In this document: positions 5,940-12,906 of the stretch, piece by piece
How the letters are laid out: every line of letters starts with the position of its first letter
Numbering within the stretch: position 1 is the stretch's first letter
Assembly (NCBI GenBank): GCA_021604925.1
Contig: BQJX01000023.1
Span: 1 to 13,629 of the forward strand
Direction of reading: 5' to 3'
DNA length: 13,629 nucleotides
Source of the DNA: Gemmatimonadota bacterium
GTDB lineage: Bacteria > ARS69
The notes under the pieces: generated by a model
What the model saw: the letters and a program-made list of their open reading frames with translations, nothing else
Databases searched by the model: none
What the model was told of the DNA's origin: nothing
Program-made: the position numbers and the translations under genes

Positions 5940-6751
5940 AAGGGAAGCGTGCTCAACTTCTGTCCAACATCCGAGTCTGTCTTGACAAGCGTCAGGTTTC
6001 CCTTCCTCAACAAGATCAGTTCGTCGTCATCCTGGCCCAAGATCTCACCATACGGCTCGCCATTCAGATAGAGCGTCTCTCCGCCTGCCACTGTTTCTCC
6101 AGAGGGAAGGACTATCCCCCTTGGGGAAGGACGCCGCACCCTCAGGGACCGTGGCTTTTGCGCGTCTTCGAGTGCACTCATGCGGCTGGCTAGACTTTCG
6201 AGATGGCTCAGAATGAGGCCGGTTTCCTGGGAGAGTTCAGGGCTAGTCGGCAAAGTCGCGGCCCGTATCGCCAAGAGGTCAACGATTGAGTTGACGTCCT
6301 GCCTTCCACCTTCCGCCGTTTCCTTTAGGAAAGTGACCAGCTTCTCGCTGTCCTTTCGAACAGCATCTACCCTCAGGGTCTCGTCGTACTCGAGAAACCG
6401 GAGCCCCTGGATATCAAACACCTTCTCAGTCCTGCCGTCCTTGATGAGGACAACTGGCTTGTTGAAGGCTTGCCGAAGGCCCAGCTCGTACATGACGTTT
6501 GGGTTGCGTCCGCTCAGATCACAAAGGACCAAGGGGCTGTCTAGGGTTCGTCGGAGAATCTCGATCATGATGTAGTTAGTCTTCGTCGTGTCGTCAGCGC
6601 GAACCGCCTGATAGCCCGCTACCTTGCATGCCGGCTTGATCAGGTGCTCGTATACGCGACCGAAATGCCCCTTGTCGTATCCAGGCTCGTCCGAGATCGG
6701 CATGATGACAAAGCACGGTGGCTGTTTGGGTTCGGGCTCTTTGTCTGCCAT
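5936..6751 (-). CDS. TIR-like / nucleoside 2-deoxyribosyltransferase-fold protein
   Basis: The 271-residue protein has a clear N-terminal domain of the NDT/TIR-like superfamily: CFVIMPIS (residues 13-20), RADD (51-54) and DLSGRNPNVMYELG (78-91), with Glu89 in the position of the usual catalytic glutamate. Domains of this kind hydrolyse or transfer nucleosides or NAD-related nucleotides, and many are effectors in bacterial antiphage systems. After ~residue 165 come a helical linker and a small beta-rich C-terminal domain (GETLYLNGEPYGEILG) that I cannot name. The ATG at 6749-6751 follows GAGGAG at ideal spacing. The upstream attC reads through in frame but should not be translated as part of it. 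A role in defence is inference from family alone. Confidence 0.85.
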   Translation of the reverse strand: MADKEPEPKQPPCFVIMPISDEPGYDKGHFGRVYEHLIKPACKVAGYQAVRADDTTKTNYIMIEILRRTLDSPLVLCDLSGRNPNVMYELGLRQAFNKPVVLIKDGRTEKVFDIQGLRFLEYDETLRVDAVRKDSEKLVTFLKETAEGGRQDVNSIVDLLAIRAATLPTSPELSQETGLILSHLESLASRMSALEDAQKPRSLRVRRPSPRGIVLPSGETVAGGETLYLNGEPYGEILGQDDDELILLRKGNLTLVKTDSDVGQKLSTLPF

Positions 6752-6781
6752 GAGTCTCCTCATAGATACGCGGTATCGTCC

Positions 6782-6920
6782 GCCCAACGGCATGGGTTTC
6801 AGCTGCGAGCACCGCGGATGGCGAAGTTGCCGATGGCAATTGTCCGCCAGGCGCGGAGCCCGATTCGAGCCGCTCCCAGTATGCGCCGCGGTGATCGTCT
6901 GCCGCAAACCCTAGTTATAC
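6782..6920 (-). repeat. attC site 8, main family
   Basis: Cores are GCCCAAC (6782-6788) and GTTATAC (6914-6920); the second departs from GTTRRRY. The inner part is of the common kind (GATGGCGAAGTTGCCGATGG), and the right arm has CTGCCGC for CTGCTGC. Confidence 0.92.
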
Positions 6921-7654
6921 CCAAGCTCTTCGGATCTCGCCGCGTACGCTCTCGGCAGCTGCACAAGGCCCTTGAGATGCGGATAGAACTCAGGGTGCAG
7001 AAGAAGGGGCGAGTTCCGAGACTCTGACCGCCAACGGATCTGAACCAGACGCGTACGGCTGTAGTAGGCGTTCCTCCACATCAGCGCGGTGCGGGCGGGC
7101 TTCCAGTCCTCCCGCTTCAAGGCGATGACCTCTTCCAGGTGTCCCCCGGGAATCCGGTACCGTTCGGGATGCCGATCGAACAGATCCCTGTTGATGGCCG
7201 CAACACGGCGCGCGACCGACTCGGCCGAGGCGGCTGATCCGACGCCGACTGGAAGGCAGTAGCGACGCACATGCCAGACAGTGGCGTCGAGTCGATGAAG
7301 ATCGCCCGACTCGACCGAGTAGCCATTCTCAAGGTAGCGGTTCGGACCCATGAGGTGGAGTCTGTGCACGAACACTGGAAGCTCTTCGGGCCAGCGCAGA
7401 TCCAAACACTCGATCCGCTGGACAAGGGTGAGCGCTTGTTTCACGTTGTGCCCAACACGCTCGGCGGGCACCGCGTGAAACAGGAGAATCGCCTTGAGGT
7501 ACTTCTCAACCGCTTGTGCCGCACCCCACAGGAACGGCTCATGCAGCCCAAGGCGGTGTGCCGACCTGGCGGCGATGTAGTCCCGATCCGCGACATCCCG
7601 GAAGCACATGGTCGCGAACGTGCCTCTTGCTGTCTCTGGTCTGACTCGCCGCAA
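6911..7654 (-). CDS. HEPN domain protein
   Basis: This is 247 residues from a TTG start. Residues ~20-75 match the HEPN family: DRDYIAAR (23-30), AAQAVEKYLKAILL (45-58) and GHN (68-70), then helices. HEPN domains act as RNases or nucleotide-binding partners and often pair with a minimal nucleotidyltransferase (MNT); no MNT is adjacent. The classical Rx4-6H RNase motif is not evident. The remainder (residues 100-247) contains further helices, such as VARRVAAINRDLFDRH, and is unassigned. TTG at 7652-7654 is preferred over ATG 7607-7609 because AGGAG lies 5 nt before it. The gene ends G-Y-N-stop, using AAC and TAG at the attC end. Confidence 0.82.
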   Translation of the reverse strand: MRRVRPETARGTFATMCFRDVADRDYIAARSAHRLGLHEPFLWGAAQAVEKYLKAILLFHAVPAERVGHNVKQALTLVQRIECLDLRWPEELPVFVHRLHLMGPNRYLENGYSVESGDLHRLDATVWHVRRYCLPVGVGSAASAESVARRVAAINRDLFDRHPERYRIPGGHLEEVIALKREDWKPARTALMWRNAYYSRTRLVQIRWRSESRNSPLLLHPEFYPHLKGLVQLPRAYAARSEELGYN

Positions 7655-7659
7655 GTACT

Positions 7660-7664
7660 CTCCT
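7660..7664 (-). promoter_or_regulatory. Shine-Dalgarno AGGAG deciding the TTG start at 7654
   Basis: AGGAG on the minus strand sits 5 nt before the TTG at 7652-7654, while the next ATG (7609) has nothing comparable. It adds 15 residues to the HEPN protein relative to that ATG. Confidence 0.65.
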
Positions 7665-7671
7665 GACCAAG

Positions 7672-7811
7672 GGATAACGGCATGGGTTTCAGCTGCGAGC
7701 ACCGCGGATGGCGAAGGACCAGATGGCGACTGCCTGCCAGGCGCGGAGCCCGATTCCGATCTCAACCCAGTATGCGCCGCGGTGATCGTCTGCTGCAAAC
7801 CCTAGTTGGGC
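7672..7811 (-). repeat. attC site 9, main family
   Basis: Cores are GGATAAC (7672-7678) and GTTGGGC (7805-7811). It is close to the family consensus over nearly its whole length, including the GGCGCGGAGCCCGATTCCGA block. Confidence 0.94.
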
Positions 7812-7821
7812 ATCGACAGAC

Positions 7822-8385
7822 TCACCTGTAGCCTGCCTTCACGCGCCCCCAAGTGCTTGAGTCGACGCTTAACGGCGACAAGCATGCGGCATCGTACACG
7901 CCACACGCTGACGTGCCATCCGTGCGATACCCGCGCTGCGATGTGAACCAATACCATTCGTCTGGGTCACTCCCGCCACACGGGCGCCAGCAGGACCGAC
8001 TGTTCTGCGTTGAATACCCGAAGCACAGATGGCCACCATCACCCGAGGAGTCACGCACCACGACCGCTGCAACGTAGCTGGTATCGGAGATACACCCAGA
8101 AGTTGCCGAGATGACGGGCGATTCAAGTGTGCCCGTATTCACATGCCCTGGTTGCAGGTCGAGTTGAACGACCTCAAGATCGCCAACGAATCCGAACTCG
8201 ACGTCGACGAGGCCGCCTGACACATACAGATAGAGGGTCTTGTCGCCCTTAAACGGCGGACCCTCAGTCTCTTCGGCGACCAGACTCGAGCTGAGCACGA
8301 GATCGACTGCCACATCAGCCCTCGCGGCCGTTGAGAGAACGGCCACGCCTACCGCCACCCAGAGGATCGCTGCAAAGCGCTTCAT
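7822..8385 (-). CDS. Secreted WGxxKAxYR-family protein
   Basis: This is 187 residues. A signal peptide (MKRFAAILWVAVGVAVLSTA, probable cut after ARA near residue 23) is followed by a beta-rich mature domain with LYLY (51-54), GGHLCF (117-122) and several cysteines that may form disulfides. It ends exactly in WGRVKAGYR. The mature part aligns with the protein at 9260-9820 through GG..(D/E).(E/D)F.F, EVV.L...PG..N.G and ESP(V/L)I. Function is unknown; the layout suggests a beta-sandwich protein in the periplasm, on the surface or outside the cell. ATG 8383-8385 has a GAAGGG element upstream. The stop lies 10 nt before the attC core. Confidence 0.82.
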   Translation of the reverse strand: MKRFAAILWVAVGVAVLSTAARADVAVDLVLSSSLVAEETEGPPFKGDKTLYLYVSGGLVDVEFGFVGDLEVVQLDLQPGHVNTGTLESPVISATSGCISDTSYVAAVVVRDSSGDGGHLCFGYSTQNSRSCWRPCGGSDPDEWYWFTSQRGYRTDGTSACGVYDAACLSPLSVDSSTWGRVKAGYR

Positions 8386-8409
8386 CAGAGCCGCCCTTCT
8401 CTAGCCGAT

Positions 8410-8549
8410 GCCCAACGGCATGGGTTTCAGCTGCGAGCACCGCGGATGGCGCAGAGTCAGATGGCGATTGTCCGCCAGGCGCGAAGCCCGATTCCGATCT
8501 CCATCCAGTATGCGCCGCGGTGTTCGTCAGCTGCAAACCCTAGTTAGGG
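8410..8549 (-). repeat. attC site 10, main family
   Basis: Cores are GCCCAAC (8410-8416) and GTTAGGG (8543-8549). It is near consensus, with CGGTGTTCGTCAGCTGC in the right arm. Confidence 0.94.
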
Positions 8550-8550
8550 G

Positions 8551-9114
8551 CTAGCGATAGAGCGCCTTGATTCTCCCCCAAGGAACGATCTCGTTGGACG
8601 TTGGGTTGCCGATTCGTAGACGCCCCATCAGCAGCGGCGTCGGAAAGACACAGCCGCCCTCCGTCACCCTAATGGTAAGGAGCGACTTGGGAAATGGGTC
8701 GGGATCCGCGATCCACTCGCCCGTACCCACAATCGGAACGTAGTCGTGCACATCCATGTCTGTTTCGACCGCGTACTGGCTGTAAACGAATCCATACGAG
8801 ATGCCGTACGACCTTTCGGTGCACAGAAGCCAGACGAACAAGTCTTGCCCCGGCTCGAGCGGCCCCCTGTTGACCTGCGGATCAGCATCGGATGCGCTGA
8901 TGGAAACCACATGCTTGTACGGTGAAGAACGGATGCAGACCGTGGTGTCTTGGGCACAAAGTGCCACGGTCGAATCCGTGTTGTATCCAATCGAGTAGCC
9001 GGTGGTGGAGTAGTAGCAGTCGAGTCCCCAACCATACACCGGGCAGAACTCCGCCGAGCAAACGGGATCCACAAGGGCGGTGCCAAACACCAACACCAGC
9101 GTCGCGATCCTCAT
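8551..9114 (-). CDS. Secreted WGxxKAxYR-family protein, divergent member
   Basis: This is 187 residues with a signal peptide (MRIATLVLVFGTALVDPVCS). The mature domain is Tyr- and Cys-rich, with CYYSTTGYSIGYNT early, DLFVWLLCTE in the place of the LYLW motif of its relatives, and EGGCVFP in the place of GGRVCF. The C-terminus is PWGRIKALYR. It is the most divergent of the five related proteins, and the relationship rests on motif order, length and C-terminus. ATG 9112-9114 follows GGAGG at good spacing. It sits between two close relatives in the neighbouring cassettes. The stop TAG is 1 nt past the attC core. Confidence 0.8.
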   Translation of the reverse strand: MRIATLVLVFGTALVDPVCSAEFCPVYGWGLDCYYSTTGYSIGYNTDSTVALCAQDTTVCIRSSPYKHVVSISASDADPQVNRGPLEPGQDLFVWLLCTERSYGISYGFVYSQYAVETDMDVHDYVPIVGTGEWIADPDPFPKSLLTIRVTEGGCVFPTPLLMGRLRIGNPTSNEIVPWGRIKALYR

Positions 9115-9129
9115 GGCGCCTCCAAATGC

Positions 9130-9269
9130 CCCTAACGGCATGGGTTTCAGCTGCGAGCACCGCGGATGGCGGAGAGGCACCTAGTGCTTCTCCGCCAGGC
9201 GTGGAGCCCGATTCCGAGCTACTCCCAGTATGCGCCGCGGTGACCGTCTGCTGCAAACCCTAGTTAGCG
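9130..9269 (-). repeat. attC site 11, main family
   Basis: Cores are CCCTAAC (9130-9136) and GTTAGCG (9263-9269). The inner block GGCACCTAGTGCTTCTC contains a GCACCTAGTGC stem and resembles the site at 4702-4841. Confidence 0.93.
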
Positions 9270-9820
9270 GTCCGGTAGGGAGCCTTGATCCGGCCCCACG
9301 ACTCCGCCTCCACACTGATCGGGAAACAGCTTGTTGTTGGCTGCGGACAGTACTGGAGGCCTGTGGTCCGGAACCCTATGAAGTCCGGTTGGTACCACTC
9401 GCCAACCCCACACTCCAGCACGCAGGCACGTTGAGTGTCCGGGGACGGTTCGAAGCAAACCCGACCACCCGTTCCGACAGCGTCCCGAACATCTAGCTCG
9501 CCGATCAGGTACAAGCCATAGGAAAGCACGGTGTCCGGAGTGATCAAAGGCGACTCCGCCGAACCACGGTTCTCGAATCCGGGACGCATCTTCAACCCCA
9601 CCACTTCGAACGGCGTGGCAAAGCTGAAGTCGAGCTCACAGGTACCGCCCCACAACAGCCCCCAGAGGTAGAGAGTCCTCTCACCCAGGAACGGTTCCGT
9701 GGTCCACACATCCCATTCCGTTTCGCTGGCGCTAACCCGTACAGCCATCCAGACGTCTGCACGGGCGGCCGGGGGCCAGAGCGCGAACGCAGCGACTAGC
9801 AGAAGGGCCGCTCGAAACAT
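9260..9820 (-). CDS. Secreted WGxxKAxYR-family protein
   Basis: This is 186 residues. The signal peptide is MFRAALLLVAAFALWPPAARA with a likely cut near residue 21. Mature-domain motifs are LYLW (50-53), TGGRVCFEPSP, and paired cysteines around RACVLECG. Near the end is ESWGRIKAPYR followed by three extra residues (T-A-N) contributed by the attC, because the frame runs on to the TAG at 9260-9262. That extension places the usual C-terminal motif internally by three residues, unlike the relatives. ATG 9818-9820 follows a perfect AGGAGG. It aligns well with the protein at 7822-8385 over the first half of the mature domain. Confidence 0.83.
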   Translation of the reverse strand: MFRAALLLVAAFALWPPAARADVWMAVRVSASETEWDVWTTEPFLGERTLYLWGLLWGGTCELDFSFATPFEVVGLKMRPGFENRGSAESPLITPDTVLSYGLYLIGELDVRDAVGTGGRVCFEPSPDTQRACVLECGVGEWYQPDFIGFRTTGLQYCPQPTTSCFPISVEAESWGRIKAPYRTAN

Positions 9821-9837
9821 CTGGAACCTCCTAGTGC

Positions 9838-9978
9838 CGCTAACGGCATGGGTTTCAGCTGCGAGCACCGCAGAACGGGCGATGCGGCCCGGCAGGTTGC
9901 GTCGACCGTCATCGGCGGGATCTCGCCTTCATCCCAGTATGCGCCGCGGTGATAGTCTGCTGCAAACCCTAGTTGGGC
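9838..9978 (-). repeat. attC site 12, main family, rare inner subtype
   Basis: Cores are CGCTAAC (9838-9844) and GTTGGGC (9972-9978). The inner block (GGGCGATGCGGCC, then TGCGTCGACCGTCATC) matches only the site at 1562-1700. The right arm has TGATAGTCTGCTGC. Confidence 0.93.
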
Positions 9979-10000
9979 GGGACGCAGCGCCTTGGAATGG

Positions 10001-10423
10001 TTACGGCTTGCACCGCCTACACGGACGATACCCGCTCTCCATTGCCTCCTCCCGACTGTAGAGAGGAATGGCTCGATCCGTCCGAATCCTCTGAAACCAT
10101 GCACAGTCGGGTCGATGGAAGATCGGGTCTCCGTGTCCCTTCAGGCCACTCACAAGGAACGCAATCTGCCGTCGCGAGGCTGTCGCCCGCTTCGACGGAA
10201 AGGACCCAGCCCCAGTGCCGGGGCCTATCCTGGACCTGTCGCGACCAGTCACATCCACAAGGGCGCCGCGCCGTTGGCACTTTGTGCATAGTGCTCGGTC
10301 CGCGATCGTCCGTAGGCTCGTGCGGGTGATCGCCCTCCCGATCCGGCTGCCCCACGAGCGCCGAAGCGACGGCGTCATCTCTCGTGAGTATCCGCACTGG
10401 CGACACCGGAGGATGATCGGCAC
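10001..10423 (-). CDS. Zinc-ribbon plus Ada-type zinc-binding domain protein
   Basis: This is 140 residues. The N-terminal part has two CxxC pairs (Cys7/10 and Cys46/49) consistent with a zinc ribbon. The C-terminal part (His103, Cys107, then GYRPCRRCKP with Cys135/138) matches the Ada metal-binding domain pattern F-H-x-x-x-C...G-Y-R-P-C-x-x-C. In Ada that domain binds zinc and repairs DNA phosphotriesters; stand-alone copies are fairly common and often have no proven role. One ligand here is His rather than the first Cys of classical Ada, so methyl transfer is doubtful and DNA or metal binding is likelier. The GTG start at 10421-10423 has GGAG 8 nt upstream. The stop is 22 nt before the attC core. 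Confidence 0.78.
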   Translation of the reverse strand: MPIILRCRQCGYSREMTPSLRRSWGSRIGRAITRTSLRTIADRALCTKCQRRGALVDVTGRDRSRIGPGTGAGSFPSKRATASRRQIAFLVSGLKGHGDPIFHRPDCAWFQRIRTDRAIPLYSREEAMESGYRPCRRCKP

Positions 10424-10435
10424 TTGGACTTCTCC

Positions 10436-10576
10436 GCCCAACGGCATGGGTTTCAGCTGCGAGCACCGCGGATAGCGAAGATGCCGACGACGGCGCGACC
10501 GCCCGGCGCGGAGCCCGATTCCGAACTACTCCCAGTATGCGCCGCGGTGATCGTCTGCTGCAAACTCTAGTTAGGC
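10436..10576 (-). repeat. attC site 13, main family
   Basis: Cores are GCCCAAC (10436-10442) and GTTAGGC (10570-10576). The right outer arm ends GCAAACTC rather than GCAAACCC, a mismatch to the left arm not seen in other copies. Confidence 0.93.
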
Positions 10577-11485
10577 ACACCAGCGAAGGAACTCACTGCG
10601 CCGGAGGAAGCCGAGCGCGTCGTCCGTCGAATCCGTGAAGTCGATCTCTCGTCCAAATCGTCCTCCGATCCGTCTTGTCTCTGCGGGCGTCATTCCGAAC
10701 GCGCTACCAAACGTCCGAGAGTTCGCGTGCCAAGCCGCCGGTTCCAGGCGTGCGACGTTCGTGGGGTGATACCCGAAGCCGATGAGCCCCACTACCTCCG
10801 CGCTCTCACAGAGGGCTCGTGCCATGGTTACAGCCTCGTCGTCCTTCGACCCCTCGTGCAGAATCCGAATCTGCGACGCACACTCCTTGATGTGCGACTG
10901 CTCCTGAGTGGGGCTGTACGGTCGAGACCACTCCCCCAGGCCCGGATAGTGACCCAGCTGTCCATGTACGTGGCAGATTGGGATCTCTCGAACAACGTTC
11001 GCGCACTCGGCACGAGGGAGTCCGTAGGTGGCCCCAAGTGCCACAGAGAAGAAGTGCTCCAGGGAGCGATCGTAGTTGTACGTTACGAAGGACACTTGAT
11101 TATCGAGAAACGAATCGAGGGACGCTCCTGAGTCCATCTCTGTGAACAGGTACCTGAGCCAGTCAGTACGGTTGCTGCCGGCGATGAACGGCGCACCCTC
11201 CTCGAACTGCGTGATGGCTGCGGCGATACAGAACTTGCCGATGTCGACGAAAGCGGGGCGCTTCTCAAGCAGCAAGTCAACAGAAGGAAGCGGGCTCTCC
11301 CTGAGCACCGCGAGGAAGTCCACAATCCCTTCACCGAATCCGGCGTCGAGCGCAAGCTGCCTTACCGTCCCGACCGGCGAGCCAAGATCGTCGATCAGCT
11401 GATACAACAGCTCGCTGCCCACGGGGAACCCCAGCGGCTTGCTAGCCCCAGCGCCGAGTACGATGCACGTCTTAGTTCGAAACAT
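10571..11485 (-). CDS. SIR2-like domain protein
   Basis: This is 304 residues. The N-terminal nucleotide-binding signature is CIVLGAGASKPLGFPVG (7-23), followed by VTYNYDRSLE (134-143) and CHVHG (171-175). That order and spacing (GAGAS...NYD...HxHG) is the SIR2-like NAD-binding fold used by many antiphage effectors that deplete NAD+. His174 is the likely catalytic residue. No second domain is obvious, and residues ~230-304 look like the end of the same fold. A defence role is inferred from the family. ATG 11483-11485 lies 6 nt from the attC core, whose AGG is the only Shine-Dalgarno-like element. The stop TAA lies inside the downstream core. Confidence 0.85.
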   Translation of the reverse strand: MFRTKTCIVLGAGASKPLGFPVGSELLYQLIDDLGSPVGTVRQLALDAGFGEGIVDFLAVLRESPLPSVDLLLEKRPAFVDIGKFCIAAAITQFEEGAPFIAGSNRTDWLRYLFTEMDSGASLDSFLDNQVSFVTYNYDRSLEHFFSVALGATYGLPRAECANVVREIPICHVHGQLGHYPGLGEWSRPYSPTQEQSHIKECASQIRILHEGSKDDEAVTMARALCESAEVVGLIGFGYHPTNVARLEPAAWHANSRTFGSAFGMTPAETRRIGGRFGREIDFTDSTDDALGFLRRSEFLRWCA

Positions 11486-11490
11486 GTCGT

Positions 11491-11629
11491 GCCTAACGGC
11501 ATGGGTTTCAGCTGCGAGCACCGCGGATGGCGAAGACGCCGATGAGGTTGTCCGCCAGGCGCGGAGCCCGATTCCGACCTCCATCCAGTATGCGCCGCGG
11601 TGATCGTCTGCTGCAAACCCTAGTTAGGG
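11491..11629 (-). repeat. attC site 14, main family
   Basis: Cores are GCCTAAC (11491-11497) and GTTAGGG (11623-11629). It is near consensus; the inner GATGAGGTTGTCCGCC is shorter than in its neighbours, giving 139 bp. Confidence 0.94.
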
Positions 11630-11637
11630 AGCTGCGG

Positions 11638-12126
11638 CTAGAGCACGCCGACTCCCCCAACAACGGAGAGCTTGGACATGGTCTGGATAGCGCTGGCGAC
11701 AGCATCGCTTCGCGCGACGAGTCGCTGACCCCGCTCCGGAATCAAGGCGATGGAATGACTCCCTATCACGAGATCGACTCCTGAGAAGGTCAGGCGAAAG
11801 AGAGCTTGGTCCCCGTCTGCGCCCTCGCTTAGGTCAACCCAAACGAGTTCCGCCAGTTGACCCGAGTAGAGCTTCGGGAACTGGCCCGCAAAGACGTTCG
11901 TGAACTCGAATCGTTCCGAGTGGCCTCCGGGAGGTGCCAGGAGCGGCACGGACGCCTGGTACGTCATCTCAACAATGCCGATCGGCGCGAGGTGCTCGAA
12001 GGTCACTCGCGGTGGCTCGTGGATCGCGGCCAGAAGCTCCGGGTCAGGCTGCTGCGAGGAATCGCCAGTAGCGCACGAACTCGCGAAGGGCAGCAGGAAG
12101 ACGAAGATCCAAAGGGGACCCCTCAT
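11638..12126 (-). CDS. Putative lipoprotein
   Basis: This is 162 residues. The N-terminus MRGPLWIFVFLLPFASSC is a short signal peptide ending at Cys18 in an A-S-S-C context, an acceptable lipobox, so the protein is probably lipid-anchored after cleavage. A flexible polar linker (ATGDSSQQPDPE) follows, then a beta-rich domain (FRLTFSGVDLVIGSHSIAL). I recognise no family. ATG 12124-12126 is preceded by AGGGAG, partly formed by the attC core GTTAGGG. The stop is 8 nt before the next core. Confidence 0.72.
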   Translation of the reverse strand: MRGPLWIFVFLLPFASSCATGDSSQQPDPELLAAIHEPPRVTFEHLAPIGIVEMTYQASVPLLAPPGGHSERFEFTNVFAGQFPKLYSGQLAELVWVDLSEGADGDQALFRLTFSGVDLVIGSHSIALIPERGQRLVARSDAVASAIQTMSKLSVVGGVGVL

Positions 12127-12134
12127 GGGTAGCT

Positions 12135-12275
12135 CCCTAACGGCACGGGTTTCAGCTGCGAGCACCGCGGATGGCGAAGACAAACATGGCGGATGTCATT
12201 TCGCCACGGAGCCCGACTTCGAGCTACTTCCCAGTATGCGCCGCGGTGATCGTCTGCTGCAAACCCTAGTTAGGC
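12135..12275 (-). repeat. attC site 15, main family, AAACATG subtype
   Basis: Cores are CCCTAAC (12135-12141) and GTTAGGC (12269-12275). The left arm has GGCACGGG for GGCATGGG, as in site 16. The inner AAACATGGCGGATGTCATTT matches the site at 2417-2555. Confidence 0.93.
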
Positions 12276-12886
12276 CAAATCGGGCCGGGCAGCCAATAGG
12301 GGTCTTCACTCAGGCCGAATGGACGAACCGCGTCCCACTCGATCTCAGGAAACTCGCTCCTTCCCAACTGTGACAAGACGCCGGGGTCAAAGATGGCGCC
12401 TACGGCTGTCAGCGAGACCGCCCACGGTTCCGTGAACACTAGGTTCATGAAACGGGGGGTACTCACGAGTGTAAGCTGTGTGTCGCCGGCGTAGAACACC
12501 ACTCCGAGCTGAGGAGGCAACGGGGGCTCAGTGCATGGAAGACAAGCCCAAGCGTCGCGCCAGCTGTAGCGCCGTGGATCTCGAATGGCCGCGACGAGGG
12601 CGTCTAGGTCACCACCCGTCATACAGCTTCCAAATCGCGTGGGACCATTCCGATCTGGGTTCCAGATGAAGGGTTCTGCGGAGTCCGCCCGGTCGAGCAT
12701 TTCGAGCAACTCAGCTGGAAAGACCTCTTCCGGGTCACGCACTCTTGCCCTGGCGACATGGCTACGGGGTGCGACCCGATCTGCCTCCACGATCACTGTG
12801 AAAGCGGGCGCCCCCGCTGCCCGCTGGGCTTCGGGGTCGCCGGGTGGAAACGCCACCAAAGAGAGTATTACCATGGCGAGAATCAA
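12266..12886 (-). CDS. Exported hypothetical protein
   Basis: This is 206 residues from TTG 12884-12886, chosen because GGGAG lies 7 nt upstream and it completes a hydrophobic signal segment (LILAMVILSLVAF). The ATG at 12872-12874 is the alternative. The mature part has FTVIVEADRVAPR early, a Cys pair (ACLPC) in the middle and a Pro/Trp-rich end (DPYWLPGPIWP). No family or active site is recognised. The frame ends P-N-stop, with Asn and TAG at the attC end. The upstream attC is open in the same frame from a TTG at 13031-13033, so a longer translated product is conceivable. Confidence 0.68.
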   Translation of the reverse strand: MILAMVILSLVAFPPGDPEAQRAAGAPAFTVIVEADRVAPRSHVARARVRDPEEVFPAELLEMLDRADSAEPFIWNPDRNGPTRFGSCMTGGDLDALVAAIRDPRRYSWRDAWACLPCTEPPLPPQLGVVFYAGDTQLTLVSTPRFMNLVFTEPWAVSLTAVGAIFDPGVLSQLGRSEFPEIEWDAVRPFGLSEDPYWLPGPIWPN

Positions 12887-12906
12887 GCTCGCGCTCCCAG
12901 GTCTCG

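Noticed and set aside
7117..7425. Minus-strand overlapping frame inside the HEPN gene
   Set aside because: It is wholly contained in another frame of a well-supported gene, with no domain or start signal.
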